DNA of 64,000 nt from Haloferax marisrubri (GCF_001469875.2 NZ_LOPW02000006.1:168593-232592), one strand, 5' to 3'; positions 36,333-46,126 are shown, counted from the first letter of the stretch. Program-made: numbers and translations. The notes: generated by a model not told the origin, from the sequence alone.

Positions 36333-38375
36333 TCAGGCGTCGTCAGCCGACGCCGCATCCGCATCCTGCGCCGAGCCCTCGGCGCGTTCGACGCCGCGAA
36401 TCACGAACCGCGCGCCGGCGTCCGCGGCGTCCTCGTAACCGACCGACCAGCCGTGGGTGTCGGCGATGGTACGGACGATAGCGAGGCCGAAGCCGGTGCC
36501 GTCGGCGGCCGTCGTGAAGCCGGATTCGAAGAGCTTCGGTCGGTCCGCCGGCGGGACGCCGGGGCCGTCGTCCTCGACGTAGAAGCCCGCGTCGTCGTCG
36601 AGTCGGCCGACGGTGACGGTCACGTCCTCGCCGGCGTGTTCGAGAGCGTTCCGAAACAGGTTCTCCAGAAGTTGGAGCAACCGGGTCCGGTCCGCGAGGA
36701 ACGACGCGCTGTCCTCGACGACCAGCGTCGCGGGCCCGGTTTCGACGTTCGCCCACGCCTCGGTCGCGGCGGTGTCGAGCGAGACCGTCTCGCGCTCCTC
36801 GACCGTGCCGCCGCGGGCGAGCGCCAGCACGTCGGTGATTATCTCGCCCATTCGCTCGTGGGCGGCCTCGATTCGCTCGACGTGGTCCGGGTCGGGGCGG
36901 TCCGCCTCCCTCACCAGTTCGAGGTAGCCCTCCGCCACGTTCAGCGGGTTTCGCAGGTCGTGCGAGACGACGTTCGCGAACGTTTCGAGCTGTTGTTCGT
37001 GCTTTCGCCGGTCGGTCACGTCGTGGGCGTTGACGACGACGCCGCCGACGACGGGGTCGTCGAGGAGGTTCCGACACCGGACGCTGAAGACGCGCCACCC
37101 GCGGGTCGAACTGCGGAACCGGAGTTCGGCGGTGGCGTCCTCGTCGGGGCGCTGCAACGCCTCCCGAAACGTCTCGATGGCGGCGTCCTCGTCGTCGGGG
37201 TGGAGAAACCGCTTCATCGACTGCACCTCGCTCGGGTCCTCGTCGGTACCGAGGGTCTGGGCGGCCGAGTCGCTCAGATAGGTGACAGAGCCGTGGGCGT
37301 CGAGAACGAAGATGAGGTCGGAGGCGTTCTCCGTGAGCGCGCGGAACCACCGCTCGCGGACGCGGCGCTCGGTGATGTCGTGGAGGATGTGCAGGTGGCC
37401 GCGAACCGCGCCCCGGCCGTCGGTCACGGCCGACCTATCGACCTCGAAGTGGCGCGCCTCGCCGTTGTCGTCGACGACGCGCAGTTCCCCACCGGTTTCG
37501 AGCGCCTCGGCAGTCTCCGCGTCGAACACGTCGGAGACGGGCGACCCCAACGCCGAGGAGACCACGTCGAACAGCGCCCTCGCCGCCGGGTTGCTGTCGG
37601 CCAGTCGGCTCTTTCGGTCGACGACGACAACGGGGTCGGCCATTCGCTCGATGACGAGGTCGCGCGCGATGGGGCTGATGTCGAGGATGCGGTACCGCGA
37701 GAGGCCGACGGAGAAGAGGGCCGCCGTGGCGGCGAACGAGATAGCAATCGGCTCCGCGGGGGCGAACGGCCTCCAGAGGTACGCCGCGCCGACGACGGCG
37801 GGCACGAGGATGCCGACAAGCAACACGAGCGCCTGCTTTCGGTATATCTGTCGGCTCCGCAGGTAGTGGATGCCGAGGACGACGAGCGAGGCCCCGACCG
37901 CGGCGTAGCTGTAGAACACGTCCGCCCAGAACAACGGCCCGTGGACGACCTCTGCCGTGGTGATTCCCCCGGGGGTCGAAAACGACAGCGACTCCCACAG
38001 GAGCGCGTGGACCCCGAGGGCGTTCGTCGCCGCCCCCGCGATGACCAACACGGGCCACGCGGCGAACAGCGCGGCGGTTCGGCGGGAGACCCACCGCTCG
38101 TAACCCGCTATTTCGAGGGCGAAAAGCAGGGTGAAAAACACCGTCGACTCCGAGGGGACCAAGACGAGAACGTACCACAGGAGGCGGGTGGACTCCGACC
38201 CGGCGAGGAGGTAGACGGCTTCGAACAGCGACCAACAGCCGGCGGCCAAAGAGAGGGCGATGAACCACCGCCCGGTCGGTTCGTCGCGGTACTGCCAGCC
38301 GTAGCTCGCGACGCCGACCGACATCACGGTCGCGAGGAGAAGCGCACCCACGTACGGTGACAGCGAGAGAGACAC
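36333..38375 (-). CDS. sensor histidine kinase with N-terminal 7TM region and two PAS domains
   Basis: A 680-residue membrane kinase. Seven hydrophobic segments occupy about residues 8-220 (histidine kinase N-terminal 7TM type), followed by two PAS domains (about 230-325 and 340-455). HisKA has the phospho-acceptor H472 in FANVVSHDLRNPLN. HATPase_c has LFRNALEHA, DDGPGVP and GTGFGLAI. The GTG at 38375 is chosen because it starts right before TM1 and a TATA-like TTTCTAAG (38401-38408) lies about 29 bp upstream. An in-frame ATG at 38576 would overlap the TetR gene. No response regulator is adjacent. Confidence 0.88.
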   Translation of the reverse strand: MSLSLSPYVGALLLATVMSVGVASYGWQYRDEPTGRWFIALSLAAGCWSLFEAVYLLAGSESTRLLWYVLVLVPSESTVFFTLLFALEIAGYERWVSRRTAALFAAWPVLVIAGAATNALGVHALLWESLSFSTPGGITTAEVVHGPLFWADVFYSYAAVGASLVVLGIHYLRSRQIYRKQALVLLVGILVPAVVGAAYLWRPFAPAEPIAISFAATAALFSVGLSRYRILDISPIARDLVIERMADPVVVVDRKSRLADSNPAARALFDVVSSALGSPVSDVFDAETAEALETGGELRVVDDNGEARHFEVDRSAVTDGRGAVRGHLHILHDITERRVRERWFRALTENASDLIFVLDAHGSVTYLSDSAAQTLGTDEDPSEVQSMKRFLHPDDEDAAIETFREALQRPDEDATAELRFRSSTRGWRVFSVRCRNLLDDPVVGGVVVNAHDVTDRRKHEQQLETFANVVSHDLRNPLNVAEGYLELVREADRPDPDHVERIEAAHERMGEIITDVLALARGGTVEERETVSLDTAATEAWANVETGPATLVVEDSASFLADRTRLLQLLENLFRNALEHAGEDVTVTVGRLDDDAGFYVEDDGPGVPPADRPKLFESGFTTAADGTGFGLAIVRTIADTHGWSVGYEDAADAGARFVIRGVERAEGSAQDADAASADDA

Positions 38376-38470
38376 TACACCCCGGTACCCGGCTTGGCCA
38401 CTTAGAAACTCTGGCAGACGGCCGACCGTGAGTCGCCCTAACGAAGGGTTTCGGGGTCCAAAGCCTCTTA

Positions 38471-38484
38471 ACTGACCGGTCAGT
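38471..38484 (+). promoter_or_regulatory. TetR-type operator palindrome
   Basis: ACTGACCGGTCAGT is a perfect 14-bp palindrome, 16-29 bp before the ATG of the TetR gene. It overlaps the position where the TATA box must lie for a leaderless transcript. TGACCGGTCA-type palindromes are classical operators of TetR/AcrR repressors, so autorepression of the TetR-MATE pair is very likely. Confidence 0.8.
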
Positions 38485-38499
38485 AAGCTCGGACAGAAA

Positions 38500-39090
38500 A
38501 TGGACGCAGAGACGAGGTCCGAGATACTCGAAGCGACCAACCGGGCGCTCTGCGAGCACGGATACGCCGACCTCACGGTACAGCGAATCGCGGACGAATC
38601 GTCGGTGACGAGCGCCGCGATTCACTACCACTTCGACACGAAAGAGGAGCTCCTCAACGCGTTCCTCGACGACTTAATCGAGCGGTTCGAATCGAAACTG
38701 TCGTGCGAGGCGTCCGACCCGCGGACGCGACTCGACGCGGTTCTCGACGCGGTGTTCAGCCGGAAGGACCCTGGAGCGGACGGCTTTCCCGTGGCAATCA
38801 TGGAACTGAAGGCGCAAGCGCCCTACCACGAACTGTTCCGCGACCGCTTCCTCGACTTCGACGGCGTGATGCGCGGGGTCGTCGCCGACATCGTCCGCGA
38901 CGGCGTGGAGGCCGGGCACTTCGACGAGGCCGACCCCGAAGAGGTCGCGCGGCTCGTCACGACCATGAGCAACGGCGCGCACGCCCGCGCCGTCGCGCTC
39001 GGCGAACACCCCGCTGAGACCCGGCGGGTCGTCGAAGACGCCCTCGAACTCCACCTCGGCTGGACGCCGGCGTCGGGGGTGGACGAATGA
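38500..39090 (+). CDS. TetR/AcrR family transcriptional repressor
   Basis: A 196-residue repressor. The N-terminal HTH (about 6-52) reads RSEILEATNRALCEHGYADLTVQRIAD with recognition helix TSAAIHYHFDTKEELL, a strong TetR signature. The C-terminal ligand domain ends with LHLGWTPAS. Its stop overlaps the MATE gene start (ATGA), so the two form a regulator-pump operon. The palindrome at 38471-38484 is its probable operator, and a pump substrate is the likely ligand. Confidence 0.93.
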   Translation: MDAETRSEILEATNRALCEHGYADLTVQRIADESSVTSAAIHYHFDTKEELLNAFLDDLIERFESKLSCEASDPRTRLDAVLDAVFSRKDPGADGFPVAIMELKAQAPYHELFRDRFLDFDGVMRGVVADIVRDGVEAGHFDEADPEEVARLVTTMSNGAHARAVALGEHPAETRRVVEDALELHLGWTPASGVDE

Positions 39091-40553
39091 GCCTGTTCAA
39101 GGGACAGGAGGAACTCAACCTCACCGAGGGCGGCATCGTCAAGCCGCTTCTCTACCTGTCGCTTCCCATCGTCGTCACGAACCTCCTCCAGACGGCGTAC
39201 AACCTCGCGGACACGTTCTGGCTCGGCCAGTACTCCACGGAGGCGCTCGCGGCAATCTCGTTCGCCTTCCCGATGGTGTTTCTGCTCATCTCGCTCGGGA
39301 TGGGGCTGTCCGTCGCCGGGAGCGTCCTCGTCGCCCAACACACCGGGGCCGACGAGACGGACAAAGCCGAGTACGCGGCCTCGCAGACCGTCACGTTCGC
39401 GTTCCTCGGGTCCGCGGTGCTCGGCGCGCTCGGCTACCCGCTCGTCAACCCGTTCCTCGATTTCCTCGGGGCCTCGCCGGACGTGCTCCCGGGCGCGACG
39501 GCCTACATGCAGGTCATCGCGCTCGGCCTCCCGTTCATGTTCGGTTTCTTCGTGTTCATCTCGCTGATGCGCGGGGCGGGCGACACCATCACGCCGATGC
39601 TCGTGATGTTCGGGACCGTCGTCCTCAACGTCGTCCTCGACCCGTTTTTCATCAACGGATGGGCGCTGGGTCCGATTCAGTTCCCCGAACTCGGGATTCA
39701 GGGCGCGGCCATCGCCACCGTCATCTCGCGGGTCCTCGCGATGGTCGTCGGCATCGCCATCATGGTGTCGGGCACCAGAGGCATCCAGATTCACCTCACG
39801 GACATGCGCCCGGACTTCCGATACCTGCGGAAGATTCTCCGCATCGGCGTCCCCGCCAGTATCGAGGGGACGGGTCGCGCGCTCTCTATCAACGCGCTTC
39901 TCATCGTCGTCGGGCTGTTTTCGACCTCCGTCGTCGCGGCGTTCGGCATCGGCACCCGCGTGTTCTCGGTCATCTTCCTCCCGGCTATCGCCGTCGCGCG
40001 CGGCGTCGAGACGATGTCCGGCCAGAACATCGGCGCGGGGAAGTACGACCGCGCGGAGCAGGCGAACTACGTCGCCGCCAAGGGGCTGTTCTTCGTCCTC
40101 GGCCTGCTCGGACTCGCCATCTTCCTCGTCCCGGAGCCCATCGTCTCGGTGTTCACCACCGACGCCGAAGTGCTCGCCGTGGGCGCTGAGTTCCTGCGGT
40201 ACGTCTCGCTGTCGTTCGGCTTCATCGGCATCATGCGGGCGTTCACCGGCGGCTTCCGGGGCGCGGGCAAGACGCTCATCGCCGCGGTGATATCGGTCGT
40301 CACGCTCGCCGGCATCCGGCTTCCGGTCGCCTTCGTCGCGTCGCAGGGGCTCCTGCCGACCGACTTCTGGTTCCTCGGGAGCACCGACGTGCGAGGCATC
40401 TGGATAGCGTTCTTCGTCTCGAACGTCGTGGGCGCGCTCATCGCGTGGCTCTGGTTCCGCCGGGGAACGTGGCGCGAGGGCGACGTGCGCGGGACGCCCG
40501 CCGGCGGCGAGTTGGAGAACGACGACGTGGAGCTATCGAGCGGGATGGACTAA
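39087..40553 (+). CDS. MATE family efflux transporter
   Basis: A 488-residue transporter with 12 TM helices in two pseudo-symmetric halves. Family motifs: YLSLPIVVTNLLQTAYNLADTFWLGQYSTEALAA in TM1-2 and ARGVETMSGQNIGAGKYDRAEQ in the second half. It extrudes drugs or organic cations by sodium or proton antiport. The 4-bp overlap with the TetR gene implies coordinate repression. A hydrophilic acidic tail follows TM12. Confidence 0.93.
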   Translation: MSLFKGQEELNLTEGGIVKPLLYLSLPIVVTNLLQTAYNLADTFWLGQYSTEALAAISFAFPMVFLLISLGMGLSVAGSVLVAQHTGADETDKAEYAASQTVTFAFLGSAVLGALGYPLVNPFLDFLGASPDVLPGATAYMQVIALGLPFMFGFFVFISLMRGAGDTITPMLVMFGTVVLNVVLDPFFINGWALGPIQFPELGIQGAAIATVISRVLAMVVGIAIMVSGTRGIQIHLTDMRPDFRYLRKILRIGVPASIEGTGRALSINALLIVVGLFSTSVVAAFGIGTRVFSVIFLPAIAVARGVETMSGQNIGAGKYDRAEQANYVAAKGLFFVLGLLGLAIFLVPEPIVSVFTTDAEVLAVGAEFLRYVSLSFGFIGIMRAFTGGFRGAGKTLIAAVISVVTLAGIRLPVAFVASQGLLPTDFWFLGSTDVRGIWIAFFVSNVVGALIAWLWFRRGTWREGDVRGTPAGGELENDDVELSSGMD

Positions 40554-40710
40554 TCCGGAAGAAGAGCGGCGTCGTCAACGTCACACCGTCGCGTTCGTCG
40601 GCCGCGACATCGACCCCTCGGCTGGTCGGTCGTCCCGGACTCGACCGCGACACGGGGAGTCGAGTAAACCCCGGGCTACGGCTCGACGGTCGTGTTCGAG
40701 GACACGGTGG

Positions 40711-41412
40711 TCACTCCAGCGTGAGCGAAAAGCCCCACGTCGCTTCTCGTCTGTCGTCGTCAGACTCCGAGAGCCCGCCGGTGGCGAAGTTCGCCTCGAA
40801 GCGGAACTCGCCGACCGGGAGACAGCTCGCTTCTTCGCCCTCGGACTGGGCGACGCCGTAGAGGTCCACCAGTTCCGACCGCGATTCGCCGGGTTCGAGC
40901 GAGAGAATCCGGTACTCCTCGGTCACGGCGATGTGGTCTTCGAGCCGCCAACAGCCCGCCTCCGCGGGGTACTCGCCGTCCGCAGGGAGGAAGATGAGGT
41001 CGTTCGTCGTGTCCGAGACGTACTGGAAGAAGACCGTTCTCCCCTCGCCGACCTCGACAGTCTCGTCGCCGGTGTTCGTCAGCGTGATGCGGACCTGCGG
41101 CGGATGGTCGTCGTTTGCGAGGTCCTCCGTTATCTCGATTTCGTGTTCGACGGGCACGTCGGGGGCGTCGTCGACGCCGACGAGCGAGATACCCGGGCCG
41201 CCCGACGGGCGAGTGCCGCCGGCTCCGTCGTCGGTGCCGTTTCCGTCCGGGAGGTCGTCCGTCGTGTCCGTCGGCTCGTCGGTCGGTGTGTCAGTCGGTT
41301 CGTCGTCAGTCGTCCCCCCGTCGTCCGACCCGCCGTTGCCGACACAGCCGGTGAGGAGACCGAACGAGAGGAGGGCGGTCGAACCGAGGAAGGTGCGTCG
41401 TGTCAGGGACAT
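40711..41412 (-). CDS. Tat-exported lipoprotein with BsuPI-like domain
   Basis: A 233-residue protein. The signal LTRRTFLGSTALLSFGLLTGC (Tat RR motif, lipobox Cys near residue 23) is followed by a long Asp/Thr/Gly-rich linker (about 24-75), then a compact beta-rich domain (about 85-225) with LTNTGDETVEV and LEPGESRSELVDLYGVAQ. This resembles the intracellular-proteinase-inhibitor (BsuPI)-type fold. Two cysteines (EAGCWRLED and EEASCLPVG) could form a disulfide. It is likely anchored on the outer face of the membrane. Function unknown. Confidence 0.75.
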   Translation of the reverse strand: MSLTRRTFLGSTALLSFGLLTGCVGNGGSDDGGTTDDEPTDTPTDEPTDTTDDLPDGNGTDDGAGGTRPSGGPGISLVGVDDAPDVPVEHEIEITEDLANDDHPPQVRITLTNTGDETVEVGEGRTVFFQYVSDTTNDLIFLPADGEYPAEAGCWRLEDHIAVTEEYRILSLEPGESRSELVDLYGVAQSEGEEASCLPVGEFRFEANFATGGLSESDDDRREATWGFSLTLE

Positions 41413-41470
41413 ACCCAGTAGTGGTCGCGGACGGGAATAACCCTACGCGAGAGTCAAATCGCGATTTGAG

Positions 41471-42163
41471 TCACGGGGCGGCGTCGCGGTGGCGACGGTA
41501 GTACTCCCACTCCGCGTCGGTGCCGTAGTGGACGACCAGGTCGGTCGCCGTCTGCTCGGCGACGCCCGACGCGCGCCTGAGCGCGGCGGTGTTCCGTTCG
41601 AGCACCGCGGCCGCGACGGCGTCCGCGCTCCCGAAGTGGTCGAAGAGCGCCCGCGAGACGCGGTCGCCGGCGTTCGGGACCGGCGCGCAGGCCGTCCGGA
41701 TGCGCGCCCGTTCGGCCCGGTCGTCCACGCGCTCGACCCACGTCCGCGTCCACGCGGCGACCGCCTCGCGCTCGTCGTCCGACGCCGGCGGCTCGAAATC
41801 GCGGACCGAGTCGTCGACGACGCCACCGAATCGGGCCGAGACGGAGAGTCCGCCCGGATGCGGGAGAACGTGCACGCCCGGCGAGTCGCCGGAGTCGGTA
41901 CCGACGAGCACCGCGGGGACGGACTTCTCGAAGCGGAGCGCGAAGTTCGCCGGCCGCGGCTCGCCGGGCGGGTAGATGACCCACTCGTCGCTCGGCAGTT
42001 CGACGCGCTCCGGAAGCCAGCCGAGCGCGTCGCTCTCGGCGGGAGCGGAGGCCTCGTCGGTCGCCGGGTCTGTGTCGCGTGTCACGTCGGTCCCTCGGTC
42101 TGGGGCGTCGGGCCCCGACGCCGTTCGTCGCGTTGAGGGTCCGACCGGGCGCTGATAAGACAC
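41471..42163 (-). CDS. hypothetical protein with C-terminal helix-hairpin-helix motif
   Basis: A 230-residue soluble protein. After a variable N-terminus (about 1-45) comes a conserved-looking beta region (LPSDEWVIYPPGEPRPANFALRFEKSVP...). A helical C-terminus follows in which ALFDHFGSADAVAAAV ... ALRRASGVAEQTATDLV reads as a helix-hairpin-helix unit like those of XPF/UvrC-type proteins. A DNA-related role is possible but no nuclease motif is seen. The true start could be downstream of 42163, since the first 30 residues are low-complexity. Confidence 0.6.
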   Translation of the reverse strand: MSYQRPVGPSTRRTASGPDAPDRGTDVTRDTDPATDEASAPAESDALGWLPERVELPSDEWVIYPPGEPRPANFALRFEKSVPAVLVGTDSGDSPGVHVLPHPGGLSVSARFGGVVDDSVRDFEPPASDDEREAVAAWTRTWVERVDDRAERARIRTACAPVPNAGDRVSRALFDHFGSADAVAAAVLERNTAALRRASGVAEQTATDLVVHYGTDAEWEYYRRHRDAAP

Positions 42164-42277
42164 GCGGTTGTGACTGACGCGCGGCGCGGAGTGTCACCAT
42201 CGGTGACCAGTTACCGACCGGAAACCGCGATTACTCACACCCGGTCGCTCAAGTATGTCGAGCACGAACGCGCTTCT

Positions 42278-42517
42278 ATGCCCGTCGTAGAAGTCAATCT
42301 CCCGGACGAACTGCTCGTCGAGTTCGAACAGCTCGTCGACGAAGAATTCATCAGCGAAGAACAGGCCGTCGAGGAGCTCCTCTCGATGGGAATGGACGCC
42401 TACGGTGCCCCCGTCGACGACGAGGACGGCGTTCAGTCCGACTTCGTCCAGAGCGCCCAGAACAACCTCTTCGACACCGCCGGCGACCCCGGTGGCCTCG
42501 ACGACGACGTGCTCTAA
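42278..42517 (+). CDS. small ribbon-helix-helix-like protein
   Basis: A 79-residue acidic protein. The first 45 residues (PVVEVNLPDELLVEFEQLVDEEFISEEQAVEELLSMG) fit a strand followed by two helices, the ribbon-helix-helix plan of CopG-like regulators. The acidic C-terminus has no recognised domain. The start is chosen at MPVVEVN, giving the beta strand at the N-terminus as in RHH proteins. It stands alone between divergent and co-directional neighbours, so a target cannot be inferred. Confidence 0.6.
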   Translation: MPVVEVNLPDELLVEFEQLVDEEFISEEQAVEELLSMGMDAYGAPVDDEDGVQSDFVQSAQNNLFDTAGDPGGLDDDVL

Positions 42518-42760
42518 GGCGGCGGTACTCCGCCTGAGCCCCCGGTATGCTGTGGATAACCACCGCCGAACCGTCGGTTTGCTCGACTCTCACGAATCGA
42601 ATCCGGTCGGGCGCGTTCGAATCCACAGTTCGGCCGCCGCCGCGACGCACCCCCAACGGCGCAGTCTGACCCCGTCGCGGACGGCCACCGGCGCTCCGAC
42701 CGCCGAGTCGAGCGGTCAGAACCGACTCCCGCCAGCGGCCCTGAATCCGTTAGCGAACCC

Positions 42761-42770
42761 ATACTAATTC
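42761..42770 (+). promoter_or_regulatory. TATA-like box of the ATP-grasp gene
   Basis: ATACTAATTC lies 24-33 bp before the ATG at 42794, the spacing of a leaderless haloarchaeal promoter. Confidence 0.5.
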
Positions 42771-42793
42771 CGTCACCGCGCGACGGTTCAGGC

Positions 42794-44092
42794 ATGTCCA
42801 AACGCGCGAACGCCCGGGAATCGGTACTCGTTCCATCGGGCAACTACACCTGCGTCCGGTCGCTCGGCGAGCGGGGTGTCCACACGGTCATGGCCTCCGA
42901 ACACGACGACACGCCGGCGGCCTCGTCCCGATTCTGCGACGAACTCGTCCGCATTCCCGCCCCGAAAGACGACCTCGTCGCCTACAAGGACGCCCTCGTC
43001 GGCATCGCCGCCCGCCCGGACGTGAAGACCATCATCCCGACGCGGCCGGAAGACGGCTACATCTTCTCGAAGTACCTCGACGAGTTCGAGCAGTACGTCG
43101 ACCTCGTGGTCCCCGACTTCGAGACGCTCCGCCGGGTCCACGACCGAAAGCTCCTCTACGAGGCCGCCGTCGAGGCCGGCGTCCCCATGCCGCGGACCCG
43201 CCTGTTCAGCGAGGTCGAGGCGTTCGACGAGCCCTCGATTATCAAGCCGCGGTACAACGTCGTCGCCGGCGAGTACGTCGACAGCTACGACCCCCACGAG
43301 TACGACATCGTCAAGAGCGTCCGCCACGTCCGCCCCGGCGACCGGCCGAACGCCGACGAGATATACGCCGAGATGAAACACGACCCCATCGTACAGGACT
43401 ACGTCCCGACCCAGGACAAGTACATGTTCGCGGCGCTGTACGACCACGGCGAACCCCTCGCGACGTTCCAGCACCTCCAGATTCGCGGGAACTCCTACAC
43501 CGGCGGCGGCGGCGTCTACCGGACCTCGGTGTACGACCCCGAACTCGAATCCGTCGCGCGGAAGCTCCTCGGCCACATCGACTGGCACGGCCTCGCGTGC
43601 ATCGAGTACCTCAAGGACGCCGAGACGGGCGAGTTCAAACTCATCGAAATCAACCCCCGGATGTGGCAGTCGCTCCCCTCGACCGTCCGCGCCGGGGCCG
43701 ACTTCCCGTACTACTACTGGCTGCAGGCGACCGGGCAGAAACACCGCATCGAACCGGGCTACGAACTCGGCGTCGGCACCCACTACCTCTGGGGCGAACT
43801 CGGCTACGTGATGAGCGTCCGCCGCGACGACTCGCCGCTCGTCGAGCGCCCGTCGTTCGTCAAGACCGTCTGGGAGGTCGCCGCCTCAATCTACCGCGAG
43901 CCGAGATTCGACCTCGCGCGCCTCGACGACCCGGTTCCCTTCGCTCGCTACGTGCACCACGCGCTGTTCAACCGCGGGGACGACGACGGCGAGGCGGAAT
44001 CGACCGCCGACCGCGACGGTGACGGAGACGAACCGGAAGAGCCGAGAACCGGTATCACGCTGACGCCGGGACTCAACTTCAGGGGTCGCTGA
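42794..44092 (+). CDS. ATP-grasp domain protein (carboxylate-amine/thiol ligase type)
   Basis: A 432-residue ATP-grasp enzyme. The pre-ATP-grasp domain (about 10-115) contains VLVPSGNYTCVRSLGERG. The ATP-grasp fold (about 115-310) contains the lysine segment SIIKPRYNVVAGE, a mobile loop RGNSYTGGGGVYRTS, and the metal-binding FKLIEINPRMWQS. Members of this group ligate a carboxylate to an amine using ATP; the substrate is unknown. The tail (about 390-432) is acidic and disordered. It is the last GC-rich gene before the AT-rich OLD-like island. Confidence 0.85.
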   Translation: MSKRANARESVLVPSGNYTCVRSLGERGVHTVMASEHDDTPAASSRFCDELVRIPAPKDDLVAYKDALVGIAARPDVKTIIPTRPEDGYIFSKYLDEFEQYVDLVVPDFETLRRVHDRKLLYEAAVEAGVPMPRTRLFSEVEAFDEPSIIKPRYNVVAGEYVDSYDPHEYDIVKSVRHVRPGDRPNADEIYAEMKHDPIVQDYVPTQDKYMFAALYDHGEPLATFQHLQIRGNSYTGGGGVYRTSVYDPELESVARKLLGHIDWHGLACIEYLKDAETGEFKLIEINPRMWQSLPSTVRAGADFPYYYWLQATGQKHRIEPGYELGVGTHYLWGELGYVMSVRRDDSPLVERPSFVKTVWEVAASIYREPRFDLARLDDPVPFARYVHHALFNRGDDDGEAESTADRDGDGDEPEEPRTGITLTPGLNFRGR

Positions 44093-44178
44093 GTCGGCCG
44101 ACCGTCGTGGCGGCACTACTCGTTGTGGGGCTGTTTAAATTTGTAGATTGGGCAATTGTACTGAAGTTCCTAATTCAA

Positions 44179-46101
44179 TCAATTATCGATATTAGAATTG
44201 TCAATAAAATTATCAGTAGCCCAGTCATCTATTCCACAGAGAACCACCTCTCTTTTCGGAGCAACAATATTCTGCCCTTCTGATGCCATCTTAACCAATC
44301 TCTGCGCCACGTTTACTTTGGATGGTGCATCAACTCCTTCACTCTGACACCAGTCTTCTACAACCTGAACACGATTGTTTTCGGCGAACTCGTCTGTGTT
44401 CAGTTCAGCGTTTGGGTTCTGCCACTCATTCAGTTCGTTATTGACGGCTTCAACGTATGCTTCCAAGTCTACCAGATCTTCCAGCACAAGCAGTTCATCG
44501 GAGAAATCACGATAGGTTTTAATCTTCTGTGAGCTTGCACCAGCATTCACAAGATCGTCCCTATTTTCGTGACCACCATTATCGCCATCAAGCAATATTA
44601 CAGATCTACCTGTCTCTGAAAGCAACTCTGAGATTTTCTTCTCTCCGACGTTTGCCGCACCAGGGGCAATTTGATACTCCAACTCTGATTTACCAGTCGC
44701 TTGACGGATGAGTGTTGGTAGTAAAATAGTCTCACAGGGACCTTCAGCAATTAACGAGTTTCGAGCAACTGTGAACGCTAACGGATTCAGACCCATTGCT
44801 ATCATGATAGGCTTGAAACCAGGTTCATCAACCCAAAATCCATTCTTGATGTTACTTCGCTCACCCTTCTTTTGTACGACAGGGCGAATCCCTCTACCAA
44901 GGTCTGATGGAAGACAGCCCGCAGAGTGAGTGGTGTAAATTACTTTCTGTGCAATAGTCTGCGTCTCAAGTACTTCGACCAACTCAGCCTGAGCATCATA
45001 ACTCAGATGTCTTTCCGCCTCATCAACCAACAACACAGGCTTCTCACCAGCATCGTTCTGGTTCAAAAAGGCAACCAACGCCACGAACCAACGAAGCCCA
45101 TCACTTCGCTGGTGAATCGGAGATCGGTTTTGTTCGTCCGGTGTTCGAACATTTATATGTAGAACAGTCCCATCAATATCAAGAACTGGAACAACATCTG
45201 TTCGGACCCAAGACTTAGAGAATGCTCTTTCCAATTCTTTGCTGGCTTCCTCCGTCAGATCATTTGCTAAATGTACTGTGCCGGACTCAGCCGCTTCCTT
45301 GAGTTCTTGAAGATCCAAACTAGCTAATTCCGCTAAATTCGATAGCGCACTCGGCGCGTTGGGAACTGTATTACTCAGGTCGTATGTCGATTTTAAATTC
45401 CGATCACGTTCACTAAAGGAAAGAAACATTGGGCGTCTCTGTAGCAAAATTTTCCTTGCTTTCTCTGGCGGCGAATTCCTCTCATGCTTCGCTAACTCCT
45501 CAAACGACTCAATTATCTGCTTGACCAAGTCAGTATCATACTTTTCAGAATCCAAGTTCTCTAAAATCCCAGCCAGTTTATTAGAACATTCTTGGAGAAG
45601 GTTTATTGTTTGATCTCCAAGATAATCATCGTTAGAATCTAGCTTCCCAGACAATTCCTTCAGGTTAGAAGAAACTCGACTATTTGTTTTCCGACCAAAA
45701 ACTGTCGACTGGAAGAACATCTCAAGTTCAGATTTCACTTCTTTCCGAGGCTGAAGATTGTGATTTAATTCGGGCTGGACTCTGGCATTTACGGAGCCAT
45801 TTTCGAGTTTCGTGAAAGTGCATTTTTTAATTTCTTCGGAATTCTCAACGGGTTTTAGATCTCTGTAGTCCTCATCTTCGAGGCTAAATGTGGCATCTAT
45901 TTTCGTCGTGATATCTACCCTACGGGTCTGATTTTGAGCCTCAATCTCGTCCTCGCTATTCAATTCTTCCAGAGCGTCCAGAAACGACGTTTTCCCGGAT
46001 TCATTCTGCCCGATCAATGCAATCAAATTTTCCAGCAGACGGACACTAGTCGGATCTTTAAACCGACGAAAACCCTGGACATTGACCCCAATCAATTCCA
46101 T
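44179..46101 (-). CDS. OLD-family ATP-dependent nuclease (ABC ATPase plus TOPRIM), horizontally acquired
   Basis: A 640-residue class 1 OLD-like protein. ATPase motifs: Walker A GQNESGKTS (31-39), signature-like RSDGLRWF (332-339), Walker B PVLLVDEAE (355-363) and H-loop TTHS (390-393). TOPRIM follows, with E453 in IAEGPCE and D505/D507 in LLDGDNGG. Related proteins (P2 Old, GajA) act as nucleases in phage defence. No UvrD-type GajB helicase is adjacent, so it is a lone OLD rather than Gabija. Base composition is strikingly AT-rich and codon use differs from all neighbours, indicating recent transfer. ATTTATT (46127-46133) is its TATA-like box. Confidence 0.88.
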   Translation of the reverse strand: MELIGVNVQGFRRFKDPTSVRLLENLIALIGQNESGKTSFLDALEELNSEDEIEAQNQTRRVDITTKIDATFSLEDEDYRDLKPVENSEEIKKCTFTKLENGSVNARVQPELNHNLQPRKEVKSELEMFFQSTVFGRKTNSRVSSNLKELSGKLDSNDDYLGDQTINLLQECSNKLAGILENLDSEKYDTDLVKQIIESFEELAKHERNSPPEKARKILLQRRPMFLSFSERDRNLKSTYDLSNTVPNAPSALSNLAELASLDLQELKEAAESGTVHLANDLTEEASKELERAFSKSWVRTDVVPVLDIDGTVLHINVRTPDEQNRSPIHQRSDGLRWFVALVAFLNQNDAGEKPVLLVDEAERHLSYDAQAELVEVLETQTIAQKVIYTTHSAGCLPSDLGRGIRPVVQKKGERSNIKNGFWVDEPGFKPIMIAMGLNPLAFTVARNSLIAEGPCETILLPTLIRQATGKSELEYQIAPGAANVGEKKISELLSETGRSVILLDGDNGGHENRDDLVNAGASSQKIKTYRDFSDELLVLEDLVDLEAYVEAVNNELNEWQNPNAELNTDEFAENNRVQVVEDWCQSEGVDAPSKVNVAQRLVKMASEGQNIVAPKREVVLCGIDDWATDNFIDNSNIDN

Positions 46102-46126
46102 ATAACTCAGTTGCCAACCAGAAGCG

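Noticed and set aside
44179-46101. Gabija system (GajA plus GajB)
   Set aside because: The OLD-like gene has GajA-type motifs, but no UvrD-like helicase is encoded on either side. The neighbours are an ATP-grasp ligase and a glycan gene.
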